Positions 38,061 through 46,021 of a stretch of 64,000 bases of DNA are shown one piece after another. Each line of letters starts with the position of its first letter. Within the stretch, counting starts at the first letter, position 1. The stretch is from NCBI GenBank assembly GCA_024278335.1, contig JAJRTJ010000003.1, positions 37,297 through 101,296 on the forward strand, read 5' to 3'. The stretch comes from an archaeon (GTDB lineage Archaea > Nanobdellota > Nanobdellia > Pacearchaeales > GW2011-AR1). Made by a program: the position numbers and the translations under genes. The notes under the pieces are model-generated. The model had not been told where the DNA came from and did not search any database. It saw only the letters and a program-made list of their open reading frames with translations.

Positions 38061-38987
38061 TTATTCTTTCTTTTTACTTTCTTTTTCTTTTGCTTTAATT
38101 TCTTCTTCAAGCTCTAATCTTTCAATTAATTCTTTGTATCTATTCCTTATTGTTACTTCTGTTATTCCCGCAATATCTGCAACTTCTCTTTGAGTCTTTT
38201 TTTCATCATTCATTAAAGCAGCGACATAAAGTGCTGCAGCTGCAATTCCTGCAGGCCCTCTTCCAGAGGTTAATTCTACCCTATTTGCATCATCTAAAAT
38301 CTTTAGTGCTTCATTTTGTGTTTTTGGACTTAATTTTAAAACTGCTGAAAATCTTGAGATATAATCTTTTGGAGAAGATTGCTTAACCTTCATTCCTAAT
38401 TTTCTTATAATAAATCTGTAAGTTCTTCCAATGTCTTTTCTTTCAACATCAGATGCAGTTGCCATCTCATCTAAAGTTCTTGGAATATTGTATGAACGGC
38501 AGGCAGCATAGAGGCAGGCGGCAATTACAGATTCCATTGACCTTCCTCTTACCAATCCCCTTTGCAGGACATAGTTGTAAATTCTTGAAGCCTCGTCTCT
38601 TACAACATTTGGGAGATTTAAATAAGAAGCAATAACCCTTAATTCAGCCATTGCAAGACGCAGGTTCCTCTCAATTGAAGTTGAAACTCTCTCCTGCCAT
38701 TTTTTTAATCTTAAGAATTTTCTTGTCTGCCTTGGCTCTAACTTGTAAATGTCTGAAATTTCTCCAACATTTGTTGTCAGCCCTTTGTCAAATTTTTGCA
38801 TAGAAATTGGAGCTCCTCCCCTCCCTTTTTTTTCGGATTTATCAAATTTGCCTGAAAGGTCTGCCCCCGAATCAACCATCTTTTCCTCAACAACAAGACC
38901 GCAGTCATTGCAGATTATTTCTCCAACATGAGGGTCAGAAGTGAGGTTTATTCCTCCACATTCAGGACATCGTTTAATTCCAGCCAT
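38061..38987 (-). CDS. tfb: Transcription initiation factor IIB (TFB)
   Basis: zinc ribbon and cyclin repeats. Confidence 0.97.
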   Translation of the reverse strand: MAGIKRCPECGGINLTSDPHVGEIICNDCGLVVEEKMVDSGADLSGKFDKSEKKGRGGAPISMQKFDKGLTTNVGEISDIYKLEPRQTRKFLRLKKWQERVSTSIERNLRLAMAELRVIASYLNLPNVVRDEASRIYNYVLQRGLVRGRSMESVIAACLYAACRSYNIPRTLDEMATASDVERKDIGRTYRFIIRKLGMKVKQSSPKDYISRFSAVLKLSPKTQNEALKILDDANRVELTSGRGPAGIAAAALYVAALMNDEKKTQREVADIAGITEVTIRNRYKELIERLELEEEIKAKEKESKKKE

Positions 38988-39149
38988 TTTTAAAAATATA
39001 GTAAGATTTAAAAAGAGTTTACATTTAAAAAGCTTTTGCTTTTTATAGTTATGATATAATGGTGAAAGAAAGAGGATATTTTATATTCAAGGTTTAAGCT
39101 AAACTTAAAAGAGCGTTTATTATAGAAGTATTTATTTCTTTCAAAATAA

Positions 39150-39512
39150 TTATTCAATCAATACCCCATTAAGAACTCCTTCTTGAGTTGGCCTGTTTGT
39201 AATTTTGACTTTTCCTAACTCTGTCTCTACAATTGCCCCTTTTGTAATAATGTTCTGTCTTGCTAAGAATCTATTTGAAGGTGTTTCAAGAACATTTTTA
39301 ATTTCAACTTTTTTCTTTCCTTTTGATGCAAGATTTACAAATTTTGCCTTTAAGAGATATGTTTTTTTATTTCCTCCTCTGACTCTTTTTGATTTGCTTT
39401 TGTTTTCTCCAAGTTTTACAACTTTTTTTTGCCCTGCTAATTCATTGAGTCTTTTTTTCCTTGATTTTGCATATCTTCCGCCGGAACTTTTTCTTCCTTT
39501 CTTTGTTGGCAT
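39150..39512 (-). CDS. rps8e: Ribosomal protein eS8
   Basis: N-terminal KKGRKSSGGRYAKSRKKRLNELAG; ...TPSNRFLARQNIITKGAIVETELGKVKITNRPTQEGVLNGVLI. Confidence 0.93.
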   Translation of the reverse strand: MPTKKGRKSSGGRYAKSRKKRLNELAGQKKVVKLGENKSKSKRVRGGNKKTYLLKAKFVNLASKGKKKVEIKNVLETPSNRFLARQNIITKGAIVETELGKVKITNRPTQEGVLNGVLIE

Positions 39513-39606
39513 TGTAATAGTTGAGACAATTTTTTGTTTATAAATGTTGTGATAAATTATTTTTTGAGAGGGTAAAGCTTAAAAATAGGCGGGATAATCA
39601 TAGAAT

Positions 39607-39852
39607 ATGGTAAATGGAATTGAACGTCCTTTGGATTTGTTAAACAACTCTAAGGGCAAAGAAGTTTTGGTTCAGTTGAAGGGAGACAAGCAGTTTGTCG
39701 GAACTTTGTTGGCTTTTGATATCCACATCAACTTGGTGTTGGACAATACAAAAGAAATACAAGACGGCGAGATGAAAAAAAGCATTGGCCTGACTTTCTT
39801 AAGAGGGGACACAATTATTTTTGTTTCTCCTGCGTCTACTTCAAAACAATAA
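39607..39852 (+). CDS. Sm/Lsm-like protein
   Basis: Sm1/Sm2: VQLKGDKQFVGTLLAFDIHINLVLDN...LRGDTIIFVSP. Confidence 0.93.
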   Translation: MVNGIERPLDLLNNSKGKEVLVQLKGDKQFVGTLLAFDIHINLVLDNTKEIQDGEMKKSIGLTFLRGDTIIFVSPASTSKQ

Positions 39853-39963
39853 CTAAAACTTGTAGCGTTTTGCCTGTTGGTTTTCGCTGGGCTGATTTCT
39901 CAGCTGATTTAAGATAGTGGATACTTTGATAACTTATATAAAGTATATTTTCAAGAATATATT

Positions 39964-40899
39964 ATGACAATTAAAATCACTTTTTTAGGAACATCTGATC
40001 AAATTCCTAGTGCGAAAAGGAATCACTCTGCAATTCTTTTGAATTATAATGGAGAGAATATTTTAGTGGATTGTGGGGAGGGAACTCAGAGGCAGTTTAG
40101 AAGAGCACGGCTTAATCCTTGTAAAATTACTCGGATATTGATTACCCATTGGCATGGAGACCATGTTTTGGGGTTGCCGGGGATTTTGCAAACTCTTGCT
40201 CTTGCAGGATATAATAAAACTCTTTATATTTATGGACCTAAAAAAACAAAGCGTTTTGTTGAAGAAATGTTGAAACTTTTTAATTTCCAAAGAGAGTATA
40301 AAATTGAAGTAGAGGAGGTTGGTGCCGCTCGGCATACCCCCAAGCGCGGAATTCTGGGGCAAAGATTTTTTGAAAATAAAGATTTTTATCTTGAAGCAGA
40401 AGAAATGAATCATGGAATTCCCTGCAATGCTTACAATTTTGTAAAAAAAGGACAGATTAGAATTGATAAATTAAAATTGAAAAAGTCCGGTCTTCCTGAA
40501 GGGCCTCTGCTTTCTCAAATTAAACAAGGAAAAGATGTTGTTTATAATGGGAAAAAATACAAAGCAAAAGATTTGACTTTTAAGGAAGAAGACATTAAGG
40601 TTTCTTTTGTTTTAGATACAAAAGAGAATAAAAAAATTATTCCTTTTGTTAAAAAAGCTAATCTTTTGATTTCTGAAGCAAGTTTTGGAAGAGAACTTGA
40701 AAAACATGCAAAAGAGCACTATCATCTTATTTCTGAACAAATTGGAAAAATTGCAAAAAAAGCTGATGTTAAAAAATTAATTGCAACTCATCTTAGTCAG
40801 AGATATGAAAATAAGTTTAAAGAAATTCTTGCAGAGATTAAGAAAAATTTTAAAGAAGTTTCTTTAGCTAAGGATTTGGAGAGTGTTGAAGTCAAATAG
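39964..40899 (+). CDS. rnz: Ribonuclease Z
   Basis: ITHWHGDHVLGLPG. Confidence 0.93.
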   Translation: MTIKITFLGTSDQIPSAKRNHSAILLNYNGENILVDCGEGTQRQFRRARLNPCKITRILITHWHGDHVLGLPGILQTLALAGYNKTLYIYGPKKTKRFVEEMLKLFNFQREYKIEVEEVGAARHTPKRGILGQRFFENKDFYLEAEEMNHGIPCNAYNFVKKGQIRIDKLKLKKSGLPEGPLLSQIKQGKDVVYNGKKYKAKDLTFKEEDIKVSFVLDTKENKKIIPFVKKANLLISEASFGRELEKHAKEHYHLISEQIGKIAKKADVKKLIATHLSQRYENKFKEILAEIKKNFKEVSLAKDLESVEVK

Positions 40900-40936
40900 A
40901 AAGATTTTAAATACAACTTTTTCTTTTTCTTTATAA

Positions 40937-40948
40937 GCCTCGGTAGCT
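40937..40948 (+). repeat. Fragment matching the 5' end of tRNA-Arg(TCT)
   Basis: GCCTCGGTAGCT identical to 41049-41060; followed by degenerate tRNA-like sequence. Confidence 0.5.
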
Positions 40949-41048
40949 TGACTCGCAAGCTCAATTGCGAAAAGTTACATAGACAGAAAAATGCAATTGA
41001 ACATTGCTCGGCCTGGATATCCAGTCTGAGTTCATTTGCTTATAAAAT

Positions 41049-41171
41049 GCCTCGGTAGCTCAGCCTGGATAGAGCGACTGCCTTCTAATTGGAAGGGAAG
41101 TTTCTTTCGACATTCCTCCTTCGAGGAAAGAGGAAAGCAGTAGGTCGCAGGTTCGAATCCTGTCCGAGGCA
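41049..41171 (+). tRNA. tRNA-Arg(TCT) with about 48-nt intron
   Basis: GCCTCGG/CCGAGGC; ACTGC-CTTCTAA[intron]GCAGT. Confidence 0.9.
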
Positions 41172-41199
41172 TTGCCTTCGGTTGTTGGAGGTTCCCAAT

Positions 41200-41272
41200 G
41201 CGCAGGTGGCACAGCGGCTACTGCTTTCGGTTGCAGCCCGAAAATTCCCGGGTTCGAGTCCCGGCCTGCGCT
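41200..41272 (+). tRNA. tRNA-Cys(GCA)
   Basis: TTCGG-TTGCAGC-CCGAA. Confidence 0.9.
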
Positions 41273-41385
41273 TTTTCTAAAAAAAGTGCTTAGCCAGAAT
41301 CTCGCAGGGATCTTCTGAGCCTTCTTCTGAGTCTGCGCTTTTTTTTGGAAATCTTTAAATAGTTTTGTAGTTACCAATTTTTGTA

Positions 41386-43056
41386 ATGGTTTTTATTGTG
41401 AAAAAAAATATTCGGGGAAAAGAGTATTATTATCTTCGCGAATCAAGGCGGGAGGGAGATAAGGTAAAGTCTATTTGTTTAGGCTATTTAGGAAAAACGC
41501 AAGAGGAAGCAGAGAAAAAAATGAAAAAAATGTTAAAGAGAGAAAAGGAAGAAAAAAAGGGAGAAATGAAAAAAACATCTTTTGAGCTAAAACCAAAGCA
41601 AATTTCTATTGATGAAATGATGAACTTTTGCAAGAGAAAAGGGTTTGTTTTTCTTTCTGGAGAAATTTATGGGGGTCTGGCTGGTTTTTGGGATTTTGGA
41701 TTTTTGGGGGTTGAATTAAAAAATAATCTTAAAAGAGAGTGGTGGAAATACCATGTTCAAGAAAGGGAAGATATTACGGGAATTGATGGGAGCATTATTA
41801 CTCATCCAAAGATATGGGAGGCTTCAGGACATGTTGATAATTTTGTGGATGTTGCTGTTATTTGTAAAAAATGCAAAAACAAGTTTAAGGTAGATGAATC
41901 TGAATTAAAGGATGCAGTTTGTGATAAATGCGGAGGAGAGCTTGAAAATAAGGGAAAGTTTATCCCCATGTTTGCAACTCAAGTGGGGCCCATTGAAGAA
42001 GATTCTTTGAGAGCATATCTTCGTCCAGAAACTGCTCAATTAATTTTTGCAGATTTTAAACAGATTTTAGACACTTCTCGGCTAAAACTTCCTTTTGGAA
42101 TTGCTCAGCAGGGAAAAAGTTTTAGAAACGAAATTGCACCAAGAAATTTTCTTTTTAGGTCAAGAGAATTTGAGCAGATGGAGATTGAATATTTTATTCA
42201 TCCAAAGAAAAAAGATGATTGTCCTTATGAGATTCCTAATTTAAAGGTTTTAGTTTATTCTGCAGAAGCTCAGCTTGAAAAAAAAGAGCCTGAAAAAATG
42301 TCTTTGCATGATGCCTTAAAAAAGGGGATTATCAAACTTTCTTGGCATGCTTATTGGCTTGCTACTGAATTAAATTGGTTTTTTGAATTAGGGGCAAATC
42401 CAAATAATTTTCGGATTAGACAGCATCTTCCAGATGAGCGAAGCCATTATTCTACAGATACTTGGGATATTGAATATAAATTTCCTTTTGGCTGGAAAGA
42501 ACTTCAAGGCATTGCAGATAGAGGAATTTATGATTTAAGCCAACATGAAAAATATTCTAATAAAGAATTAAGAATTTTTGATGAAGAAACAAAAGAAAAG
42601 ATTCTTCCGGCAGTTGTTTGCGAGCCTTCTTTGGGTGTAGAGAGGGCGTTTCTTGTTTTTTTGTTTGATTCTTTTTTTGAAAATAAAAAAGGGGAAATTA
42701 TTTTGAAGCTTCCTCCAAAACTTGCGCCAGTTAAAGCAGCGATTTTTCCCCTTGTTAAAAAAGACGAGAAATTAGTTGAACTTTCTAAAAAAGTTTTAGA
42801 AGATTTGAAAAAAGAATGGAATGTTATGTATGATGCTTCTGGAAGTGTTGGAAGAAGATATGCAAGGAATGATGAGATTGGAACTCCTTATTGTATTACT
42901 ATTGACAGAGAATCCATAGAAAATAACGATGTTACTATCCGGGACAGGGATACTACTAAACAGATTAGGGTTAAGATTAAAGACCTTAAAGAAACTTTTA
43001 GAAAATTGCTTAATGGAGAAATTGAATTTGAAAAGGCAGGTAAACTTATAAAATGA
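41386..43056 (+). CDS. glyS: Glycyl-tRNA synthetase with N-terminal extension
   Basis: GlyRS core from about residue 65 (FVFLSGEIYGGLAGFWDFGFLGVELKNN). Confidence 0.92.
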   Translation: MVFIVKKNIRGKEYYYLRESRREGDKVKSICLGYLGKTQEEAEKKMKKMLKREKEEKKGEMKKTSFELKPKQISIDEMMNFCKRKGFVFLSGEIYGGLAGFWDFGFLGVELKNNLKREWWKYHVQEREDITGIDGSIITHPKIWEASGHVDNFVDVAVICKKCKNKFKVDESELKDAVCDKCGGELENKGKFIPMFATQVGPIEEDSLRAYLRPETAQLIFADFKQILDTSRLKLPFGIAQQGKSFRNEIAPRNFLFRSREFEQMEIEYFIHPKKKDDCPYEIPNLKVLVYSAEAQLEKKEPEKMSLHDALKKGIIKLSWHAYWLATELNWFFELGANPNNFRIRQHLPDERSHYSTDTWDIEYKFPFGWKELQGIADRGIYDLSQHEKYSNKELRIFDEETKEKILPAVVCEPSLGVERAFLVFLFDSFFENKKGEIILKLPPKLAPVKAAIFPLVKKDEKLVELSKKVLEDLKKEWNVMYDASGSVGRRYARNDEIGTPYCITIDRESIENNDVTIRDRDTTKQIRVKIKDLKETFRKLLNGEIEFEKAGKLIK

Positions 43057-43403
43057 ATGAAGAGTGTATTTTTTGTAAAATAGCAAAGGGGGAAATTAAA
43101 TCAGAGAAAATTTATGAAAATGAAAAATTTTTCTCTATTTATGATATCAAACCTTTTACAAAAGGGCATTGTTTGATTATTTCCAAAAAACATTTTTCAA
43201 GTTTTTTGGAGTTTCCTGAAGAGGATTGCTCGGAATTTTTAGACTGCCTTAAAAAAACTTCAGAAATATTGATAGAAAAACATGGTGCAGAAGGATTTAA
43301 TGTGATTAATAACAATGGAAAGGTTGCTAATCAAGAAATTGCTCATTTTCATGTTCATCTGGTTCCTAGAACAAAGGGAGATGGATTTAAAATTGCTGGA
43401 TGA
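43053..43403 (+). CDS. HIT-family hydrolase (intact triad)
   Basis: CIFCKIAKGEI...AHFHVHLVPR. Confidence 0.93.
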   Translation: MNEECIFCKIAKGEIKSEKIYENEKFFSIYDIKPFTKGHCLIISKKHFSSFLEFPEEDCSEFLDCLKKTSEILIEKHGAEGFNVINNNGKVANQEIAHFHVHLVPRTKGDGFKIAG

Positions 43404-43451
43404 GGAGGAAAACCTTAAACCTTTTAAATTAGATTTCTTGTAGGATTATAT

Positions 43452-43524
43452 GGCTCTGTAGCTCAGTGTTTAGAGCGCTGCTCTCATGAGGCAGAAGTCG
43501 GGAGTTAGACTCTCCCCAGAGCCA
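43452..43524 (+). tRNA. tRNA-Met(CAT)
   Basis: CTGCT-CTCATGA-GGCAG; unusual T-loop TTAGACT. Confidence 0.85.
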
Positions 43525-43558
43525 TTAATTTTAAATATTCTTTTTATTCATCTATTAT

Positions 43559-43822
43559 ATGATTGAAGAGGTTTTAAATAATTCTGCTGAAGCAGTAGAA
43601 GGGGTTTTAAGTTCTTCTCAGGTTGTCCTTTATGAGGCAGTTGGTGAGCTAAGCAAAACACTACGATGGCTTGAAGCAGTTGGAGTGGTGGTTCTTTTAT
43701 GGCTGGTTTTCCAAACCATTAATTTGATTATAAATCGTAAAAAAAGAAAAGCAATTTATTCAATTAAAGAAGATGTTAAAAGGATTGAGAAAAAATTAGA
43801 CAAGGTATTGAGGAAGGTTTAG
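43559..43822 (+). CDS. Small membrane-anchored coiled-coil protein
   Basis: one TM plus basic helical tail. Confidence 0.55.
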   Translation: MIEEVLNNSAEAVEGVLSSSQVVLYEAVGELSKTLRWLEAVGVVVLLWLVFQTINLIINRKKRKAIYSIKEDVKRIEKKLDKVLRKV

Positions 43823-43828
43823 GGATGA

Positions 43829-44050
43829 TTATTTTTTCTTAGCTAAACTTTGTTCAAGTTTTTCTTGTTCTATTCTTTCTGCTTTTTTGATTCTTGCAAT
43901 ATATCCTGCAATTTGATTTCTTACTTTTTTGCTTGGCATTTCTCTTCCAAGAATTTTCTTATTGGTTTCAAAGTCTTCACTAAATGGAAGGTCTTTTTTG
44001 TTGATTTCTCTTGTTGTTCTTTTAATTAATCTTGTTTTAATTTTTCCCAT
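43829..44050 (-). CDS. rps17e: Ribosomal protein eS17
   Basis: MGKIKTRLIKRTTREI...DFETNKKIL...IPSK-like..RNQIAGYIARI. Confidence 0.85.
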   Translation of the reverse strand: MGKIKTRLIKRTTREINKKDLPFSEDFETNKKILGREMPSKKVRNQIAGYIARIKKAERIEQEKLEQSLAKKK

Positions 44051-44084
44051 GTTAAATAGTTGAAAAAATGGTTTTTAAAAGTTG

Positions 44085-44951
44085 TTATTCAATTTTTTCA
44101 ATTTTCTCCATATTTTTCACTGCATCTATAAAATCATTGAGTTTTTTTGTCTGGTCTCCAAGACAAAGTATTTTATAGGGAAGATTAAGCTCCCTTGCTT
44201 TTTGATTCGCTTTAATAATGTCTTTTTCATCAATCCGCTTTTTATTAAATGCAACAAGAATTAAAGTTTTTTCATTTTGGGCTATTTTTAACGTAAGGTC
44301 GTTTTTACTAAATCCCTCAATCTCAATAATTTGAATTCCTTTTTGAGAAAGATATTCTTTTACTTTTGCGAAGAATTTTTCATTTGTTTTTTTTGAAGTT
44401 CTTTTTGTTGTTTTCCTTTTTGCAGAAGTTTTTTCTTTTGGTTTTTCTTTCTTTTCTTCAAATACTTCAATTTTACTTGAGACATTTTCCTTTTTTTGTG
44501 CAATGTCCCCAGAGATGGTTTTTATTTGCTGAGAAGGAATTTCTTCTTTATATGTAAAATATTTCCAATACAGCCCGTCTGGTTTTTGTTCTTGTTTTGC
44601 AAAGTCTTTTAATGATGCTAAAGCAACTCTTATCGGGGGAGTTTGTTCCGAGTTTTTTAGAAATTTTTTCTCTTGTAAAAGCAGGAAAGCTTGTTTTTCT
44701 GTTCCAGATAAATATTTATGCCCGTATGATTCAAGCTTCTCTTTTTGGTGTGGAAGAAAATAAATTGGAGAACCTCCAACTTTTATATGACTCATTTCTA
44801 GCTGTTTTTCTGAGACAAGCTCTCCTAAAAATGCAGAAGTAAAAATAGTATTCATCTCTAATTCTCTTGCTAAATGAATTGGGATGCTTGGTCCTTTTTG
44901 GTTTATTAGAGAGAGTATTTTTTCTTTTATTTGTCTCGGGTCTTTTTCCAT
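44085..44951 (-). CDS. wHTH-containing hypothetical protein
   Basis: N-terminal winged-helix pattern and Lys-rich linker. Confidence 0.5.
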   Translation of the reverse strand: MEKDPRQIKEKILSLINQKGPSIPIHLARELEMNTIFTSAFLGELVSEKQLEMSHIKVGGSPIYFLPHQKEKLESYGHKYLSGTEKQAFLLLQEKKFLKNSEQTPPIRVALASLKDFAKQEQKPDGLYWKYFTYKEEIPSQQIKTISGDIAQKKENVSSKIEVFEEKKEKPKEKTSAKRKTTKRTSKKTNEKFFAKVKEYLSQKGIQIIEIEGFSKNDLTLKIAQNEKTLILVAFNKKRIDEKDIIKANQKARELNLPYKILCLGDQTKKLNDFIDAVKNMEKIEKIE

Positions 44952-44983
44952 TTTTTAAAAAGAAATATCCAGGTTATAAAGGT

Positions 44984-45502
44984 TTATGGTTTAATCCATT
45001 TGATTTCATAATACAAAACATCTCCTTCTTCGTCAACAATTGCAAGAAGAAGGTTCTTTTTTGTTGAATGTGCTACCCTGTTTTTTGCAGAAAAATCCTG
45101 CCATGAGATTTTGTTTGTTTCACTGTCTACAAAAACAATCCATTTTGCATGTGCGATTCCGGGTCTTGTTCCTTTTTTGTAAACTCGGAAATCTGCTCCA
45201 AATTTTAATGCAGTTTTAACAACATTTCCTTTTTCTCTTAAATCTTTAAAAACAGGGTATTTAATAGAAAATCTTTTTTCAATTTTTTGAAGCTTTTTTT
45301 CTAATTCTGTTTTTGTCAAAACATTTTTTCCAAAGTAAATTTCTAATTTTTCCTTTTCTAAAAGAAACATTGCTTCATAGATGGAGTAAATTATTTTGTC
45401 TGAAAACGATTCTCCAAATGAACTCTTTTTTTTCAGGGAAAATGCTTCTGCACTATTTGAGGAAATTGTTTTTCCAATTAAATGGGCTTTTATTTTTTTC
45501 AT
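44984..45502 (-). CDS. endA: tRNA-splicing endonuclease
   Basis: VFKDLREKGNVVKTALKFGADFRVY...HAKWIVFV...NRVAHSTKKNLLLAIVD. Confidence 0.93.
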   Translation of the reverse strand: MKKIKAHLIGKTISSNSAEAFSLKKKSSFGESFSDKIIYSIYEAMFLLEKEKLEIYFGKNVLTKTELEKKLQKIEKRFSIKYPVFKDLREKGNVVKTALKFGADFRVYKKGTRPGIAHAKWIVFVDSETNKISWQDFSAKNRVAHSTKKNLLLAIVDEEGDVLYYEIKWIKP

Positions 45503-45630
45503 ATAAGTTATTATTTATAGCAATATTTAAAAATATGCTTTTCTTTTAGAAAGCATGAACTTGACTAAAGGGCATAAAATTTTGAATGTTGCTTTAGTTG
45601 GAATTCTTTTAGTTGTCTTGCTAATTTTAT

Positions 45631-45658
45631 AATTCATCTTTTCAAAAAAAGATGAATT
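45631..45658. terminator. Perfect 12-bp hairpin
   Basis: AATTCATCTTTT-CAAA-AAAAGATGAATT. Confidence 0.5.
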
Positions 45659-45694
45659 TGGTAATTATTGCTAAGAGAGTTCTAACTCAATAAA

Positions 45695-45979
45695 ATGGAA
45701 ACAATTACTTTTCACTATAACAGGTTTGGAAAAAGAGAAATTAGTAATGGAAATTCTGAAATTTACTCTGCTTTTAGTTCTTTTCGTAAAAACATGATTG
45801 AAAAATATTCTGGTAAAAAGGTTGATGTAAGAATTCTCTGTTGGAATTCTACTCCTGAAGAGATAGTTGGATTGAAAAGAGAAAAAGGGAGGTTGATTGA
45901 AAGAATTGCTTCTGAATGCAAGATTCCTGTAAGAAGTTCTTGTGGAGGATGTCTTGGTTTATGCGAAGAGGAGCTTTAA
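45695..45979 (+). CDS. Hypothetical Cys-containing protein
   Basis: C-terminal SSCGGCLGLCEE. Confidence 0.5.
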   Translation: METITFHYNRFGKREISNGNSEIYSAFSSFRKNMIEKYSGKKVDVRILCWNSTPEEIVGLKREKGRLIERIASECKIPVRSSCGGCLGLCEEEL

Positions 45980-46021
45980 AAACATGGCTACATTTTTAAA
46001 CATTTAAAACAAAGTAGGATT

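Noticed and set aside
39853-39960. Possible C/D-box sRNA near CTGATTT...GCTGATT
   Set aside because: No proper C box (RUGAUGA) with matching D and internal boxes.
41060-41377. ORFs over the tRNA-Arg/tRNA-Cys cluster
   Set aside because: They translate tRNA genes (for example FESCPRH from the T-arm).
45556-45633. 25-aa single-TM ORF MNLTKGHKILNVALVGILLVVLLIL as a Sec-type subunit
   Set aside because: Too short and motif-poor to assign; it may be expressed but cannot be supported.
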